Shown: in pieces, positions 11,101-19,777 of the stretch | Position numbering within the stretch: the first letter of the stretch is position 1 | Layout of the letters: every line of letters begins with the position of its first letter | Assembly: GCF_963678635.1 (NCBI RefSeq) | Contig: NC_087066.1 | Span: 14,244,517 to 14,308,516 of the forward strand | Reading direction: 5' to 3' | DNA: 64,000 nucleotides | Source: Symsagittifera roscoffensis | Taxonomy: Eukaryota > Xenacoelomorpha > Acoela > Convolutidae | Translations under genes and position numbers: made by a program | Notes under the pieces: model-generated | Seen by the model: the letters and a program-made list of their open reading frames with translations, nothing else | Told to the model about the DNA's origin: nothing | Database searches by the model: none

Positions 11101-12939
11101 GTCTACTAGTTTTCGAAAATCTAAATCGGGTTCTCGAATTGAAGAAGGATGGGATGCTCTCTTTTTTATTGCTATTTTCCTTAATTGTGGTGTTAAGGTC
11201 ATCATTAAGATTTCTGTCATCTTTGTGTTTTTATAGTCGTGTGTATTTAATGAATATGCTTTTCGAACTAGTGTTTCGATTCGTACTGCTATTTGCTTGA
11301 TGGTTTCGTTTGGTAATCTGCGAATTTCATTACATAAAACTCTTTGTTGTTGTTTGTTTCTTTCGGAGTCAAACATTTTTGAAAATTCCTGTGTAAACCT
11401 TTTCCAGTTTGATTTTATTTCTAGAGGTAGTACTGAAAACCATTTTTGGGCTGCGCCATCTAAGGTTGTTTGTATTAACGCTTTGCGTCGATGTATCCAA
11501 TTTTGATGTAGTGGCGTATTAATTGGTTCAGGTCCAATATTTAAAATCAGGTTTGCTGTTACTGCATTTAAATAATCTTCTACAGAGTATTCAGGGTCTG
11601 TTCCTGTGAAAACCATTAAAGGTTTGTTTGATGTTATTGATGATCCACCCATAAGGTATGGATTCATTGTCATTTGTAATGATTCTGCTGCATTTGGCAT
11701 TTGAGAAAAATTTGAAAGTTGGTTTCTTGTTATTTCATGTTGTTGGAGATAATATGGGAGTGGTATTTCATTTTGCATTTGTGATGGTTGATACGAGTGT
11801 GCAGTCATTGGATTTTGTTGTTGAATTGGTTGAAAAGATTGTGTATTAATTAGATTTTTTTGTTGAATTGGTTGTTGATGTTGTGCATCTATTGGTTGTG
11901 GAGAAAAATTTCTATGATTTGTAGGTGTTTTCTGTATTCCTTGTCTACGATATTCTTGAGTATTTGGTGCAAATATATCTGGTTGTAAGAAATCATCATC
12001 TGAGGATAAATAATCCATTTGATAAGATGTCTGTTTTTTATTTTTATTTTGTTGAAAAAATGGGTAATTTTCACTGTGATCCTGTGGAGGATTTGTTTGG
12101 AAATTTATTGAATTAGGTTGGGTCATTGGGTTATCCCGATTTCGAGATCTTGTATATTGGTTAAAATTTCTTTGTGGTTGGTTATATGTTTTTGATGGAT
12201 GTGTATAATTATAATTATGGTCTGCAAAGTTGTTTCTAGTGAATGTTTTGTTTGTTTTTGATGGTATTGTCATGGGTCTGTATGTTTGGTAATCCATATG
12301 TGAATATTTAGGAGCAACCGAAGGTTTAACGGTTGATTGTAAGGTTACCTGTGTTTGTGAAGGATTTATATTTCTTGGTGTTGTTAAATTTGGGCGTATT
12401 GGTGAAATACTTTGTTGTGTAGTTGTTGTGTGTACAATTTCTTCATTTATGAAGTGTGATGGTGTCTGGATATCTTGTTGAGTAAGATTCCTAGTTCCAT
12501 TGAGGTTTTCATTGTGTATGACTGTAGAGTTTAAACTATTATTTTGTGTATCGGGCAAAAATGTATTATAGTTTAATGGTGTTGCATCAATGGTTAATGG
12601 TATTACTTTTACATAATCTCTTATGTAAGATATCGTACTTATTGCTTGACTTGAGATTGATTGTGGGAAGCTTATAAATGCGGGATGAGACCATTCGGGG
12701 TCCCAAACATAATCTGATTGTTCTGTGATAGCGGTATCATCGTTCGAGTTTTGGGGTCTAAAATTTTTTCTTGCTTGTGCAATTAAATCAATATTGTGTG
12801 TGAAATAATCTATTATGAACCATGCCAAAATTTTTTGTAGATCGTGTTTTGTATGTTGTGAAACGTCGTCTTTCGTGAAATTTTCTTTAATGATGTTTAA
12901 ATAACTAGAGAGTAGTGTGATTTCATGTCGTACTTTCAA
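5197..12939 (-). CDS. gag-pol: Gag-Pol polyprotein of Ty3/gypsy type
   Basis: One frame of 2580 codons, numbered from a TTG at 12939. The frame is open back to 13173 after a TAG, and no ATG occurs before about residue 215. Domains: Q/N-rich N-terminus; capsid-like region about 430-620; CCHC zinc knuckle 682-695 (CNYCRRYGHSISEC); Asn/Ser/Arg repeats to about 915; aspartic protease DSGA at 1069-1072; reverse transcriptase with YLDD 1577-1580; RNase H from about 1720 (CDASNFG); integrase zinc finger about 2090-2130; integrase triad D2161, D2221, E2257 (59 and 35 residues apart); GPY/F-like KGPY near 2430. No frameshift or stop separates gag from pol, which is unusual though known in some gypsy lineages. 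All catalytic motifs are intact. The true N-terminus is uncertain. Confidence 0.93.
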   Translation of the reverse strand: MKVRHEITLLSSYLNIIKENFTKDDVSQHTKHDLQKILAWFIIDYFTHNIDLIAQARKNFRPQNSNDDTAITEQSDYVWDPEWSHPAFISFPQSISSQAISTISYIRDYVKVIPLTIDATPLNYNTFLPDTQNNSLNSTVIHNENLNGTRNLTQQDIQTPSHFINEEIVHTTTTQQSISPIRPNLTTPRNINPSQTQVTLQSTVKPSVAPKYSHMDYQTYRPMTIPSKTNKTFTRNNFADHNYNYTHPSKTYNQPQRNFNQYTRSRNRDNPMTQPNSINFQTNPPQDHSENYPFFQQNKNKKQTSYQMDYLSSDDDFLQPDIFAPNTQEYRRQGIQKTPTNHRNFSPQPIDAQHQQPIQQKNLINTQSFQPIQQQNPMTAHSYQPSQMQNEIPLPYYLQQHEITRNQLSNFSQMPNAAESLQMTMNPYLMGGSSITSNKPLMVFTGTDPEYSVEDYLNAVTANLILNIGPEPINTPLHQNWIHRRKALIQTTLDGAAQKWFSVLPLEIKSNWKRFTQEFSKMFDSERNKQQQRVLCNEIRRLPNETIKQIAVRIETLVRKAYSLNTHDYKNTKMTEILMMTLTPQLRKIAIKKRASHPSSIREPDLDFRKLVDKLEQAEITMKLEETENLKLQYVNRIETTPTNINNIQESETDLVEKITEILNIYEKNPNFKGKPSFKKWCNYCRRYGHSISECRQKQQDNQNKPQKYKEPNKSFYQYMKKDQNLPNKTVYSNNSSGKPLPNNTNYTRNQSPYNSSYRGRSPERRNTNNSSQNHYNRPNSRNNYSRSNSNTQRFVSRSNSQSRNNYYPNNQSRNSSYNRNRNYSYNRNRSYSNNQNQNYPNNQSRNNSYNRSNYNRPNNNYQNRSRNNSQNRHSSYNNRYRNYSQSPHRNNNNYNNSNNRHRSSTPKHQRQINQVQSNPETTSDPPGIDDTVTDTLQLNQINCTSSDSESDTENTLSINMIKVENDYESVIYEQPFSSHIYENQSEFLQNYYTTPINSTPTTQETNEINTTNQTNKNTKTKCLNTNHIYQNIQKEQPKEKIWTIPFLLESPRNKEFQPPDLEIDFLIDSGAESNIINIPTWNEIKTLHPRLTPLETSSKLATAQGSTLINYGKIQLFLLPTRTMEQSKILNKPFKQIFHITDIKYNIIGIPFISKYIPTINILNSKILIKDKYTKTKETSLTFFQRLNKQPPFFSKFYPIFNQQRKHLKPLSGNIYNFSIKQVHQYDKDQNKQKFYMSEFEFKPIHKFFKITISSIKYLKNSNSDIISLHVYNNTPYQVTLPLGLLGYCETNATISPIHEKAYRVNNILQLLDICQSTILNEELSINNIISNENRNTDYFTKTPYFKPTFNISNYTEDQQKFLTMFNFQHSQITQDEFEKLAKQLIKYSSVYATSKFDVGKISSSLHLPLKPDAVFKKQRASKVPIHLHDKVNRLLDILEQYNIISPVNKEEQPKGNTFINPVIILAKGESLKIVLDARYLNSLIDESKCNWPIEPIQVILTKINGKYFTTADMNSAYNQMPLDEQSRRLTQFVIGNQQYEFNRLFYGISIGPAAFSAFMSKIFRPLILKKNAITYLDDVFMQSQTKDEMFNVLEKYHQILQNENLKAAPDKSHFSLTRVKFLGHNIERKTITPLKSRIDAIQKLQPPTNKKKIQEFLGMLNFLSKYVYKMQLYLRPFYNILRQQNNFEWNTEHQTRFEEIKKLLTEQISNTIPDSNQPFYAMCDASNFGIGAALLQSHNGTNKMNLISANSRLFTQAELRLSTLMRECTAIIYTLTEYEFLILGSKHPTVLFTDHKPIIFLFTQKSNPNHRVYRFQLILMKFPNLHIVWTAGKNLALPDTLSRNTPPELLTRKTTVEIPKNIKFYLAENETSPRLECKYAVKTDIEQSQINNLQHFPLYLDCQNNHYEVDLLGTSTFKPIPYSQWIKNNTQQKRTKQHPPKKDHFPLIEKENLTDKINLSGPQTNDSKYTINQVFDLHDPLDTIPLSKFEIENIFLSPTETITISTLKQYQNLDPIIRQLKSWHKYKTKPVKADSTILGNKTLLRYFRKFNNTTINENTDLLEYNLNESTVPCLPLSMILIAFNISHTQNIKGHSGSEKTYSNFIQNFYFPNAPIWIKVLCNDCIVCQLNKPYPNQKQIAQKQDFKGQSLYFNHRISFDTKGPISPSSEGNSYIMVIVDAFTHYVALNPVPHCNAYYAYTTLYEHWIAKFGLPEILVTDNGTEFINNEIITLCHLYNIKHKPRTSHAPWTNGLVEGMNRSLQEYLRCIINGNDTKYTEWSADVKLFTLAYNSQNTTTLGMSPYEMVFNQKPRKPIMFTANSHKNAQGYCQPNKDSICYNLPLHTHDEDHFHHPQILKLASGTHTEWILNRDKKHNEIYQKITKKLLQRQNINEQINSRFTPASDLKIGTFVLIPNFNTQKGISKKLQPLRKGPYQIIARPTDVTYKITDSNKKEIVQHRNNLLPYYPKEYALRELTQLYSFTGSKIIQNEPHLKNTEQNDNPTENQNTKPIATKNNTQNHKESPKQRKNRKMTEQIIPQEQIDKSENRKTTRLRNQPRKNYKIFIPQSKILKKVEFQK

Positions 12940-13108
12940 ATGTTTAGATGTTTCTGTCGGTGAGACATTTGTTATTGGGATTTCGTTTTCTAATATCGAA
13001 ATATAACTATATATTATTACGAAAACTTCATTGGTGAATATGGAGTTTGCTCTTTGTGAGTTATTATATTGGATGCTTTTTATATATTCTGAAAAAAACT
13101 TTTGAAAA

Positions 13109-13420
13109 TTATAAATCGAGATCGTCTGTTTGAATTGTATATTTTCTATTATTATGGTTTGGTGAGGTGAATTCTATGGAGTAGATTCCATACTGTTGTG
13201 TTATGTTGCATATATCTTTTAAGTAGTGTTCTATGATTTGTCTTTTGATTTTTACATCTGGGAACTCTGTTTTACATGGACTGATTCCGGGTTCAAATAA
13301 ATTTAATAGTAAATTTTTGCAAAATATATGCTGTCCTCTATCAGTGGTTGCATCTACTATAAAAGGAAAGATTTCATCATCATCTGGACTTTCTTCACCT
13401 GGGGTGTGCGTTGAGCTCAT
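13109..13420 (-). CDS. Accessory ORF103: acidic protein upstream of gag
   Basis: ATG-initiated, 103 aa, with an acidic N-terminus (GEESPDDDEIF) and acidic end (QTDDLDL). No family is recognised. It starts inside ORF155 (26-nt overlap). The gag-pol frame is open from 13173, so ORF103 and gag-pol overlap by about 65 nt, again in the +1 frame. Because gag-pol has no ATG near its start, ORF103 is a candidate entry ORF for ribosomes that shift +1 into gag. Alternatively it is an independent small protein. Confidence 0.6.
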   Translation of the reverse strand: MSSTHTPGEESPDDDEIFPFIVDATTDRGQHIFCKNLLLNLFEPGISPCKTEFPDVKIKRQIIEHYLKDICNITQQYGIYSIEFTSPNHNNRKYTIQTDDLDL

Positions 13421-13862
13421 TTTTTCGTTCGATGACTGTTAATATGTAATTATTAATGTGTCGAATTGGTTGATTCCAATTGTATAAATGTACTGGTTTG
13501 TGTTTATACTGCTTTTTTATTCTTCTTTTTCCTCTTTTTGATGAATTTGAAGTTGTTTCTGAGTCAGAAAAATATAATTGATCGTGAAGTGGGCAATTTT
13601 TATCTATTGATTCTTTTAGTTTGTAAAGTTCGTCTAAACTGTTGGTTTCTGATTCTGAAAATGCGTTTCGATTTTTTGAAAATCTTTTTCGTGTTATTTG
13701 TCTTTGTTTCGTTATTATTTTTCTTTTTAGTGTTTGTCGTTTTGTTCGAATGTATCCAACTGTTTGTGTATGAGGTGTGATTACAAGGTCGTATTTTTTG
13801 TTATCTATTTCACAATTGTGTAAAACGATTGTTTGTTTATTTCCTAGGTTTTTAAATGACAT
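13395..13862 (-). CDS. Accessory ORF155: basic protein with two Arg/Lys clusters
   Basis: ATG-initiated, 155 aa. Basic clusters lie at residues 40-65 (KRQTLKRKIITKQR and onward) and 109-122 (KRGKRRIKKQYKHK). They flank an acidic, leucine-containing middle (SLDELYKLKESI), and a DSE-rich stretch precedes the second cluster. Such clusters commonly act as nuclear localisation or RNA-binding signals. No known domain is recognised. Its last 26 nt overlap the start of ORF103 in the +1 frame. Its position between leader and gag suggests either an accessory regulator (RNA binding or export) or the first part of a Gag precursor reached by frameshifting; both are inferences. Confidence 0.6.
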   Translation of the reverse strand: MSFKNLGNKQTIVLHNCEIDNKKYDLVITPHTQTVGYIRTKRQTLKRKIITKQRQITRKRFSKNRNAFSESETNSLDELYKLKESIDKNCPLHDQLYFSDSETTSNSSKRGKRRIKKQYKHKPVHLYNWNQPIRHINNYILTVIERKNELNAHPR

Positions 13863-13949
13863 AAGGTTTAGGATGACGGATGCAAAAGGTTGTTAAATGA
13901 TTTCTATTTTCCTAAACTGTTAGTTCTTACGATTTTTTGGTTAGCTTAA

Positions 13950-14464
13950 CCTGGGTCTATTTGTTCAGGGTTGGAGAGAAAAGTATATCGATTCCGAAGA
14001 ATGATTTTTTACTTTCTCGTGGCTAGTATAAGTTAAGGTGTTAACTTACTTAATCTTACTTAGGGGTAGTGATTGTGTTCAAGGGTTGGAGAATAGTAAA
14101 TCGATCCACAAGGTTCAGGTATAATTAGAACGCGAGTAGTTCGTTAGATACTATTTTAAACTTACTAAGTCTAAGATTTATCCTGGGTCTGGTAAGAGGG
14201 GGGGTCAAGTGAAGGATGAATAACCGAAGTTCTTCACTGTTTATCCTAATTTGAATGATTAGTTTTGTTTAAAAATTTCTATTAGTCTTAGGTCTTTAGA
14301 AAGGGTTGGGTAGTGAATCGACGTTTGAGGTCGTTAGACACTAATTAAGTGGGTGGGGGAGAACAAAGTTGTTCTGTTTGATCCAAGGATAAGCCTTGAT
14401 GATCAAATTTGAAATTTAATTAAGTAGAAAATGATTTAAGATCCAAGGATAAGCCTTGATGATC
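13950..14464 (-). repeat. Repetitive untranslated leader
   Basis: There is an exact 25-bp direct repeat at 14380-14404 and 14440-14464. Degenerate units recur around 13960, 14075 and 14295; on the plus strand each has a 'gggttgg' core followed by an 'atcga' word. The block lies between the LTR/PBS and the first accessory ORF and holds no long frame. Packaging, export or internal-initiation signals are plausible for such a position, but this is inference. Confidence 0.6.
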
Positions 14465-14795
14465 TGGTTTTAAAATTAAGTGAATTTAAGTTTTAATAAA
14501 ATTTTAAATGTGTGTAAAGGAAAGATTTAGTGTTTTGATGATATTAGTGGGTTTATGATTGCTGTTATGTTTTAGGTGATGGAGCTGGAACAACAGGATG
14601 ATTTATGATTACTAACCATTTATTGTCATGCTACTAATTTTTATTTTTTATTTTTCAATAAATATTTTTCAAACATGTTTTGTATATTACTGCAGAGTTT
14701 TAGGAAAACGATCTTAGATCTTTTTATCAATCGTTATTGTATATTAATAATTTTGTTTAGCGCCTGAAATGATTTTGAAGATTAACTTCAAGGTT

Positions 14796-15029
14796 TTATG
14801 TTTGCAAATGAAAATCTAAATTCATTGCTAGTAGTATTCTAAATATAAAAGTTTGTTCTGGTTTTTGCCTAACTATCATATAGCTATATGGCAAGTTTCT
14901 ACTTTGTCGTATGTCGTCTCTGGTTCGAGGTCTTCTTCCAATTCCGGGTAGTTCTGTTATGGTTCGGAATATTGGCTCTGATCTATTGAGTCGTAGAGAC
15001 ATTTCGATTAAATTATTGTCGTATAACAT
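14796..15029 (-). CDS. Leader ORF, 77 aa, unknown
   Basis: This ATG-initiated frame begins about 65 nt inside the primer-binding site and encodes an Arg-rich segment near its middle (GRRPRTRDDIRQSR). No family is recognised. It may be a small 5' exon protein, an upstream ORF, or chance. It is the first AUG-started frame of this size after the LTR, so it is worth testing as the start of spliced transcripts that reach the ATG-less frames downstream. Low confidence as a real protein. Confidence 0.25.
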   Translation of the reverse strand: MLYDNNLIEMSLRLNRSEPIFRTITELPGIGRRPRTRDDIRQSRNLPYSYMIVRQKPEQTFIFRILLAMNLDFHLQT

Positions 15030-15094
15030 TTTGTAAATGTTTTTGTCTAATTTCTAATCTATTTTGGTTAATTCTAAGCTATTAAGGTCTTGTT

Positions 15095-15114
15095 CGAGAC
15101 TTATGGTCGCACCA
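15095..15114 (-). other. Primer-binding site (tRNA-primed)
   Basis: Two bases after the LTR end the minus strand reads TGGTGCGACCATAAGTCTCG. The initial TGG complements the CCA tail of a tRNA, the normal design of a gypsy-type PBS. I did not assign the tRNA species. No such motif sits next to the second LTR at 61662, which supports reading that one as a 3' LTR. Confidence 0.75.
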
Positions 15115-15116
15115 GA

Positions 15117-15526
15117 TGAGTTAGGACCGAGTTGGTTAACTCATAGAGTAATTTCGGATAGGGTACACCGTCTGCTCGTCACGCTATCTTATTTTCGGCC
15201 GGATAGATTCGTGCAACTTCTTAGTCTAATACCGATCCTAATCTTACTCTTATACTATCTAGTCTCAGGTTGTTTAACTAGTCTCTGCTAGGCTCAATAG
15301 ATCTAGGGTATACTGGTTTATTGCGGTTGCTGAAGTGCTCGGGAGAGTCCAACTAATTTCTAAGTTAAATTCAAATCTCTCTGGTGCTGAAATTACAAGT
15401 AACTTCAGCACTTACAAATAAGTGGGTTGTTAGTTAGATGGATCATGATTGGTTAATATTAAATACTTTACATTGGTAAAATATCTAAATTATCCAATCA
15501 TAAAATGTAGTCTAGATCAGGTTCCA
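15117..15526 (-). repeat. 5' LTR (410 bp) of the large retroelement
   Basis: On the minus strand it starts TGGAACC and ends AACTCA, so it has TG...CA ends. A second copy of exactly the same length and orientation lies at 61662-62071, differing at only a few positions plus a more variable stretch near the TGAG end. Within it are CCAAT-type motifs, an AATAAA (in CAATAAACC) that could serve as poly(A) signal, and a 28-bp near-perfect hairpin. The primer-binding site follows directly, which shows that this is the 5' LTR of the minus-strand element. Confidence 0.9.
15384..15411 (-). promoter_or_regulatory. Near-perfect hairpin inside the LTR
   Basis: Two 13-nt arms (GTGCTGAAGTTAC and GTAATTTCAGCAC) are separated by two bases, with one G-T mismatch position. 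The second LTR keeps it at 61929-61956. It could be a protein-binding palindrome or an RNA structure in the R/U5 transcript; the sequence does not decide. Confidence 0.6.
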
Positions 15527-18500
15527 TTTGTTATGAAAACCATATGAAAAAATCTTCAATCATTGTGTATGACAATTGAAATTTCAGTTGAAGATTCTCT
15601 GTGATGTCAGAATTGGTACTTTTCCGTCGTAGATGATAAGATACAACCTAAATCTAACCAAAAAACAGGCCACGATTTTCAACGTCGGAGTTTTTCGAAA
15701 CAGAGGCCTCGCAACCATATACAAAAATTTTTCCCTTAATTTTGAGTGAAATTAAATTTGTAACTGATTGGCCTCTAGCAATACGTAGTTATATCTGCAA
15801 TTTAATGCCATTTAATTTGTCAGTTTTCATTTAAGAAATTTTTTGGTACTTCTGTTCAGGGCGAAACACAAATATAAAGCAAAACACAAAAAATTATGAA
15901 GAAAAAATACTTGTTACGCAATAGTTATTTCATAATTCGGAAAAAATGTTGTCATACAGTTCCATTGTATGGAAAAAATGCTTATCAAGTGATTTTCATC
16001 CAAAAATTTTTATTCTATGGAATTGTATGAGTCTGTATGATAAGCATTGTTTCCATGCTTTAATGGGTATATTGACTTATTCGAGCAGAACCTTATAGCC
16101 GTTTTCATCGACAATATTTATAGTTTAATCGTATTTTAAATGTGGAAAACTACTTTGGCGTATTAATAATGAGAATTCCTGGAATTGGAAACATGGAGCG
16201 ATTTTGTACAGCCGCCTCAATTACTATTTAAAGGTTCTAGAAAATTTTTTCAACTTGATTTTTTTTGTAATTGATATACCAAAATTCGGGGGGCTCATCT
16301 AGCTTTTCCTTTGTCTCGATGGGCGGGTTTTCGAACGTTTATCAAAATTTTAGTCAACAATTTTAGATCCACCAAACTGATATAACGAGCTCTACATAAA
16401 CACAACAAACAAATTTTTCAGCGCCGCTTTTGATGTCGTATTTTGTTTTCTCTTTGGATTATATTGTAAAGAAAACTGTAACAAAAATGAAGCTAAACAC
16501 TTGCCTTGATTATAGTTGTCAACATGGCTGTTGTTAGGCAGCGACTCAGTTTCATGTCCAATTGTTAGTTTTGAATAAACAGTAACTAGGAAAAATATGT
16601 TTCAATCTGTCGAATATCGGTATACTGATTATGGCTAGAGTATTGATATATTTTCAATTTTTAGGCGGAAGAAAAAGTGTATGTTTGATATAAAAGCCGT
16701 AGATGGAGACAAGAACTATTTTTAAAATTTCGTAACCAATTATATGTTGGAATTTACTCAGCAATCGCAACTCAAAATGTCAAAATGTCAAGGCTTTGAC
16801 AGCATCTTCAGTACGCTCAGTACTTCTTTAAGCCATCAAAGTAATTTCACTAAAGATGTATGGCCTTTGTTATGGCCAACAGCCTTGAAAATCAGAAGCA
16901 GCTTTTAACAAGTCCGATATTTTTTCAAATTCTTATTGTATTAAGTTCGAAAAAAAATTGACATCAATAACTTTCCCAAGCACAGTTTTCATAATGATAG
17001 TCTTGAAATTAGCGCAACTTTTAGAAACTTCAAAACGAATTGTTTTCATTGAATAAATTATTTTCATAACAAGCATAACAGCCGGTTGTTGTTCAAGCTG
17101 CACATAAGGTTCCGATCATGTTCTTGAAAAAAAATCATTTTCTTTTTTCTTGTTTCCTCAAACAATGATTATTTTAGTGCGTGATAACAGTTGCAAACTA
17201 CATGATCGCGTAAAATTTTAAAAATTAGACATCATCAAAAAAATTTTCTCCAAAAAAGAGAAGAAAAAAGAAAAAAAAACTTAAAAAAAATTAAATACTT
17301 GACATTGTTTTAAAAGCTTTTTTCCTAACAAGCGCTAAATCAAACATCCAAAACTAGCATTTTTTATTGTAAAATGATCTTTTTTTTTCAATTTTTTATC
17401 CTATAAGTTTAACTGGGACAACTGTTTGAAAAATTTTCAATATCATCTGAATAAAAAAACTCGACTGAAAAAGTTTCAAGATGATATATCACTTCTTGGC
17501 CCATTCCGATGATATTTTGTGCTACCTGATTTTGCGTGGAAAACAAAAAGATAAAACTAAAACACACCTTAATACAGAGTGTCTTCCCATTTTTCAGATA
17601 GTAGGAACAATAAAAATATTCATAACAAAATATTATATTAATGGTACAAAAGTTGAAAAAAATAATCATGATCATCTTAATCTCAACCTTTGAAAGCATA
17701 TTAGTAATCAAAAGAATCATCAAATATTTTGATAATAAGCACAATCATCATCAATGCTGAATTTTTTTTTAAAAACAATAGATTTGAGTAAAAAATCTAA
17801 CACATTATTCCAGCTCTTTACTTGAAAATAAACATTTCGAATTGATTCAAACTGACAGCGTAAGCCTACATGCCTGTTTACCGTTGTTTTCGTTTTGATA
17901 CATCTGAGATTGATTTGAAGTTTTGAAGCAAAGTTCTGAGGTTTTGAAGCAAATCACAAAAAATGATGCTGCACAATGCTGCATTTCATCATTATAAACT
18001 ATTGTCATAACGAACAAAGACGGTCGGTTATTAATTTTTTTTTCATTTTCTTTTTCAAGTTAGTGTTGTGATTTGAGCGTGGTGTGATGTAAGGATCCAA
18101 AGATGACCTGAAATTTAGATATCTTCGCCTCGACAGTCCCAATAAAGCAGTCAAATCGAACAACCATTTTTGCAGAAATCTTACCAGGAAAAAAACCAAA
18201 CCAAAATTCAAAAATGTTCGAGATGTTTTCTATTTTTTTTCTCGCAGAAAAGGCGCTAAAAACTTAAAAATTTAAATATGGTCAATCTAAATTTTCTTGG
18301 CCATTTTTTCTATTTTGAGCTTGCTGGCTTGCTTTAATTGCTCGATTTTTGACAAAAAGTCAAAGTTTTTAAACCATTTTTCTAAACTTTGGGACGTTTT
18401 TTCTTCAATTTTTCAAAATAGTTCAAATTATGATCGAAAGGGCTTTGTTATGATTTATTGTTCGACCTATTTCAATGAGTATTTACAGTGCTCACCTTAT

Positions 18501-19441
18501 TCTCTCGAAATTAGACCAAAATTTCAGTCCCATTTTTGTCGGCACATTACTCCGCCTTGGAGATCGTTCCCAATTGGGTTGAGTCATACTCTTTGGTCTA
18601 TTTAAAACTTTGATTAAATGCAAAGTATACCACTTTGATACGGCGATTTTCAAAAACCTGATACGAGCAGTTTTGCTCAGATTTACAATCAAAATGTAGT
18701 ACTATACGCTTAACTGTCACAACATGGAAGGAGGAAAAGCAAATTTGATTTCCGAAAGGCTTTATCAGTGATACAAACGACGCGAAAAAGCTATGTCGAA
18801 CAATTTTTTGTTTTCGATGACAAAAACAAAGCGCTTTTCTAACGAACTTTTCAAAAGATCTTGATATTTTGAGTATCTTCAAGATATGTTTGAAAACTTT
18901 GGTTTCTTCATATTGTTCTCACTCGAAATGCAATAGTTTGATGCATATTCAAAGTTGATGCTTATAAACTACCGCATGCTGAACTACTGAATTCTTTATC
19001 ATAATTAGATTTTTGACCATAGTTCTGCTCTAAAACTCTATAGATCGTTTTATAAATCTGGTTTTATTTGATATTTCCGGACAAAACGTAGACACTCATT
19101 GGAGAATCGCATAATTTTTTTAAAAACAAATACCCAAATTGATATACTGTCTTCTGTGTTAAGAGGAAAAATGTTTTTTTTTCTTGTAAGAAAATCAAAG
19201 CTTTTTTCTACGTTTTTTCTAAATATATTTTGATATTTTTTGGGAAAAAAATATAAATATGCAACGTGGAAGGCTAAAAAATGTTTTTACTGTGATGGAA
19301 AACAAAATCCAGCCTGTCTAAACTTAGTCCGTTTCTTTTATATGCCCATATTCCAGACTGAGTTATTTTGTTTTACTTTTGATTCAATACAATTACCTTA
19401 CTTGGAGGATTCGTTGAGTTGATACATGTCCATTCTATGAT
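15527..19441. other. Non-genic AT-rich DNA with decayed repeats
   Basis: No supported gene. A palindromic repeat related to copies at 22.9-23.9 kb lies at 15953-16055 (arms around 'atacaattcca' and 'atgataagca'). The rest is homopolymer-rich unique-looking sequence. Frames of 60-111 codons here have no recognisable features. Confidence 0.5.
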
Positions 19442-19777
19442 ACACCGTACCAAGAAAATTCTTTGTTTTGGACCTTAAAATACTTTATATCTAATCTAAC
19501 TTTTGGTCAGAAAATCTTTTTGAAATAATTAAAGCAGTGATTTTCTTTAAATTGTATATTTCTCATCTGAATTCTAATCACAAATTACATTAGTTAAATC
19601 TAGGCTATTTCCAGCCAGATGAAAGTCTCTTCATGGAGCTCGAACCCCCACTTTTCTACCCCATTTTGCTAACCACTATGCTACAGCCCTTGATGAAGAA
19701 TTATAGTTTTAGCAAAATAACAGTGTTAAATAACAAGTGTTAGTTTGCATTGTATTGCTACTGTTATTGTGTACGGG
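19442..19777 (-). mobile_element. SINE-like repeat with tRNA-like head, copy 1
   Basis: The reverse complement of this stretch matches 50999-51338 along its length. Shared parts are the start (AACAGTAGCAATACAATGCA), a tRNA-like block with A-box-like ATAGTGGTTAGC and B-box-like GGGTTCGAGC, a TAGCCTAGATTTA-type segment and an end near CTTGGTACGG. Short outer inverted words (CCCGTAC / GTACGG) are present at the two termini. It could be a tRNA-derived SINE or a tRNA-like insert carried in a MITE. Confidence 0.6.

Larger units (their letters stand above)
1..15526 (-). mobile_element. Large env-bearing Ty3/gypsy-type LTR retroelement, 3' end outside window
   Basis: The element reads right to left. 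It has an LTR at 15117-15526, a primer-binding site just inside it, a leader, two small overlapping ORFs, gag-pol (PR, RT, RNase H, integrase in that order), a spacer with extra ORFs, an envelope-like gene and a final ORF cut by the window edge. The gene order PR-RT-RH-IN with a GPY/F module is that of Ty3/gypsy (Metaviridae). All long frames are open, so the copy looks young. At more than 15.5 kb it is much longer than usual gypsy or errantivirus-like elements (about 5-9 kb), and the excess lies in the leader, the pol-env spacer and the 3' ORF. The 3' LTR and target duplication cannot be seen. Confidence 0.92.

Noticed and set aside
14380-14464. Spaced direct repeats as a CRISPR-like array
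   Set aside because: Only two exact copies, in a retroelement leader of an animal genome. No further spacers or cas-like genes.
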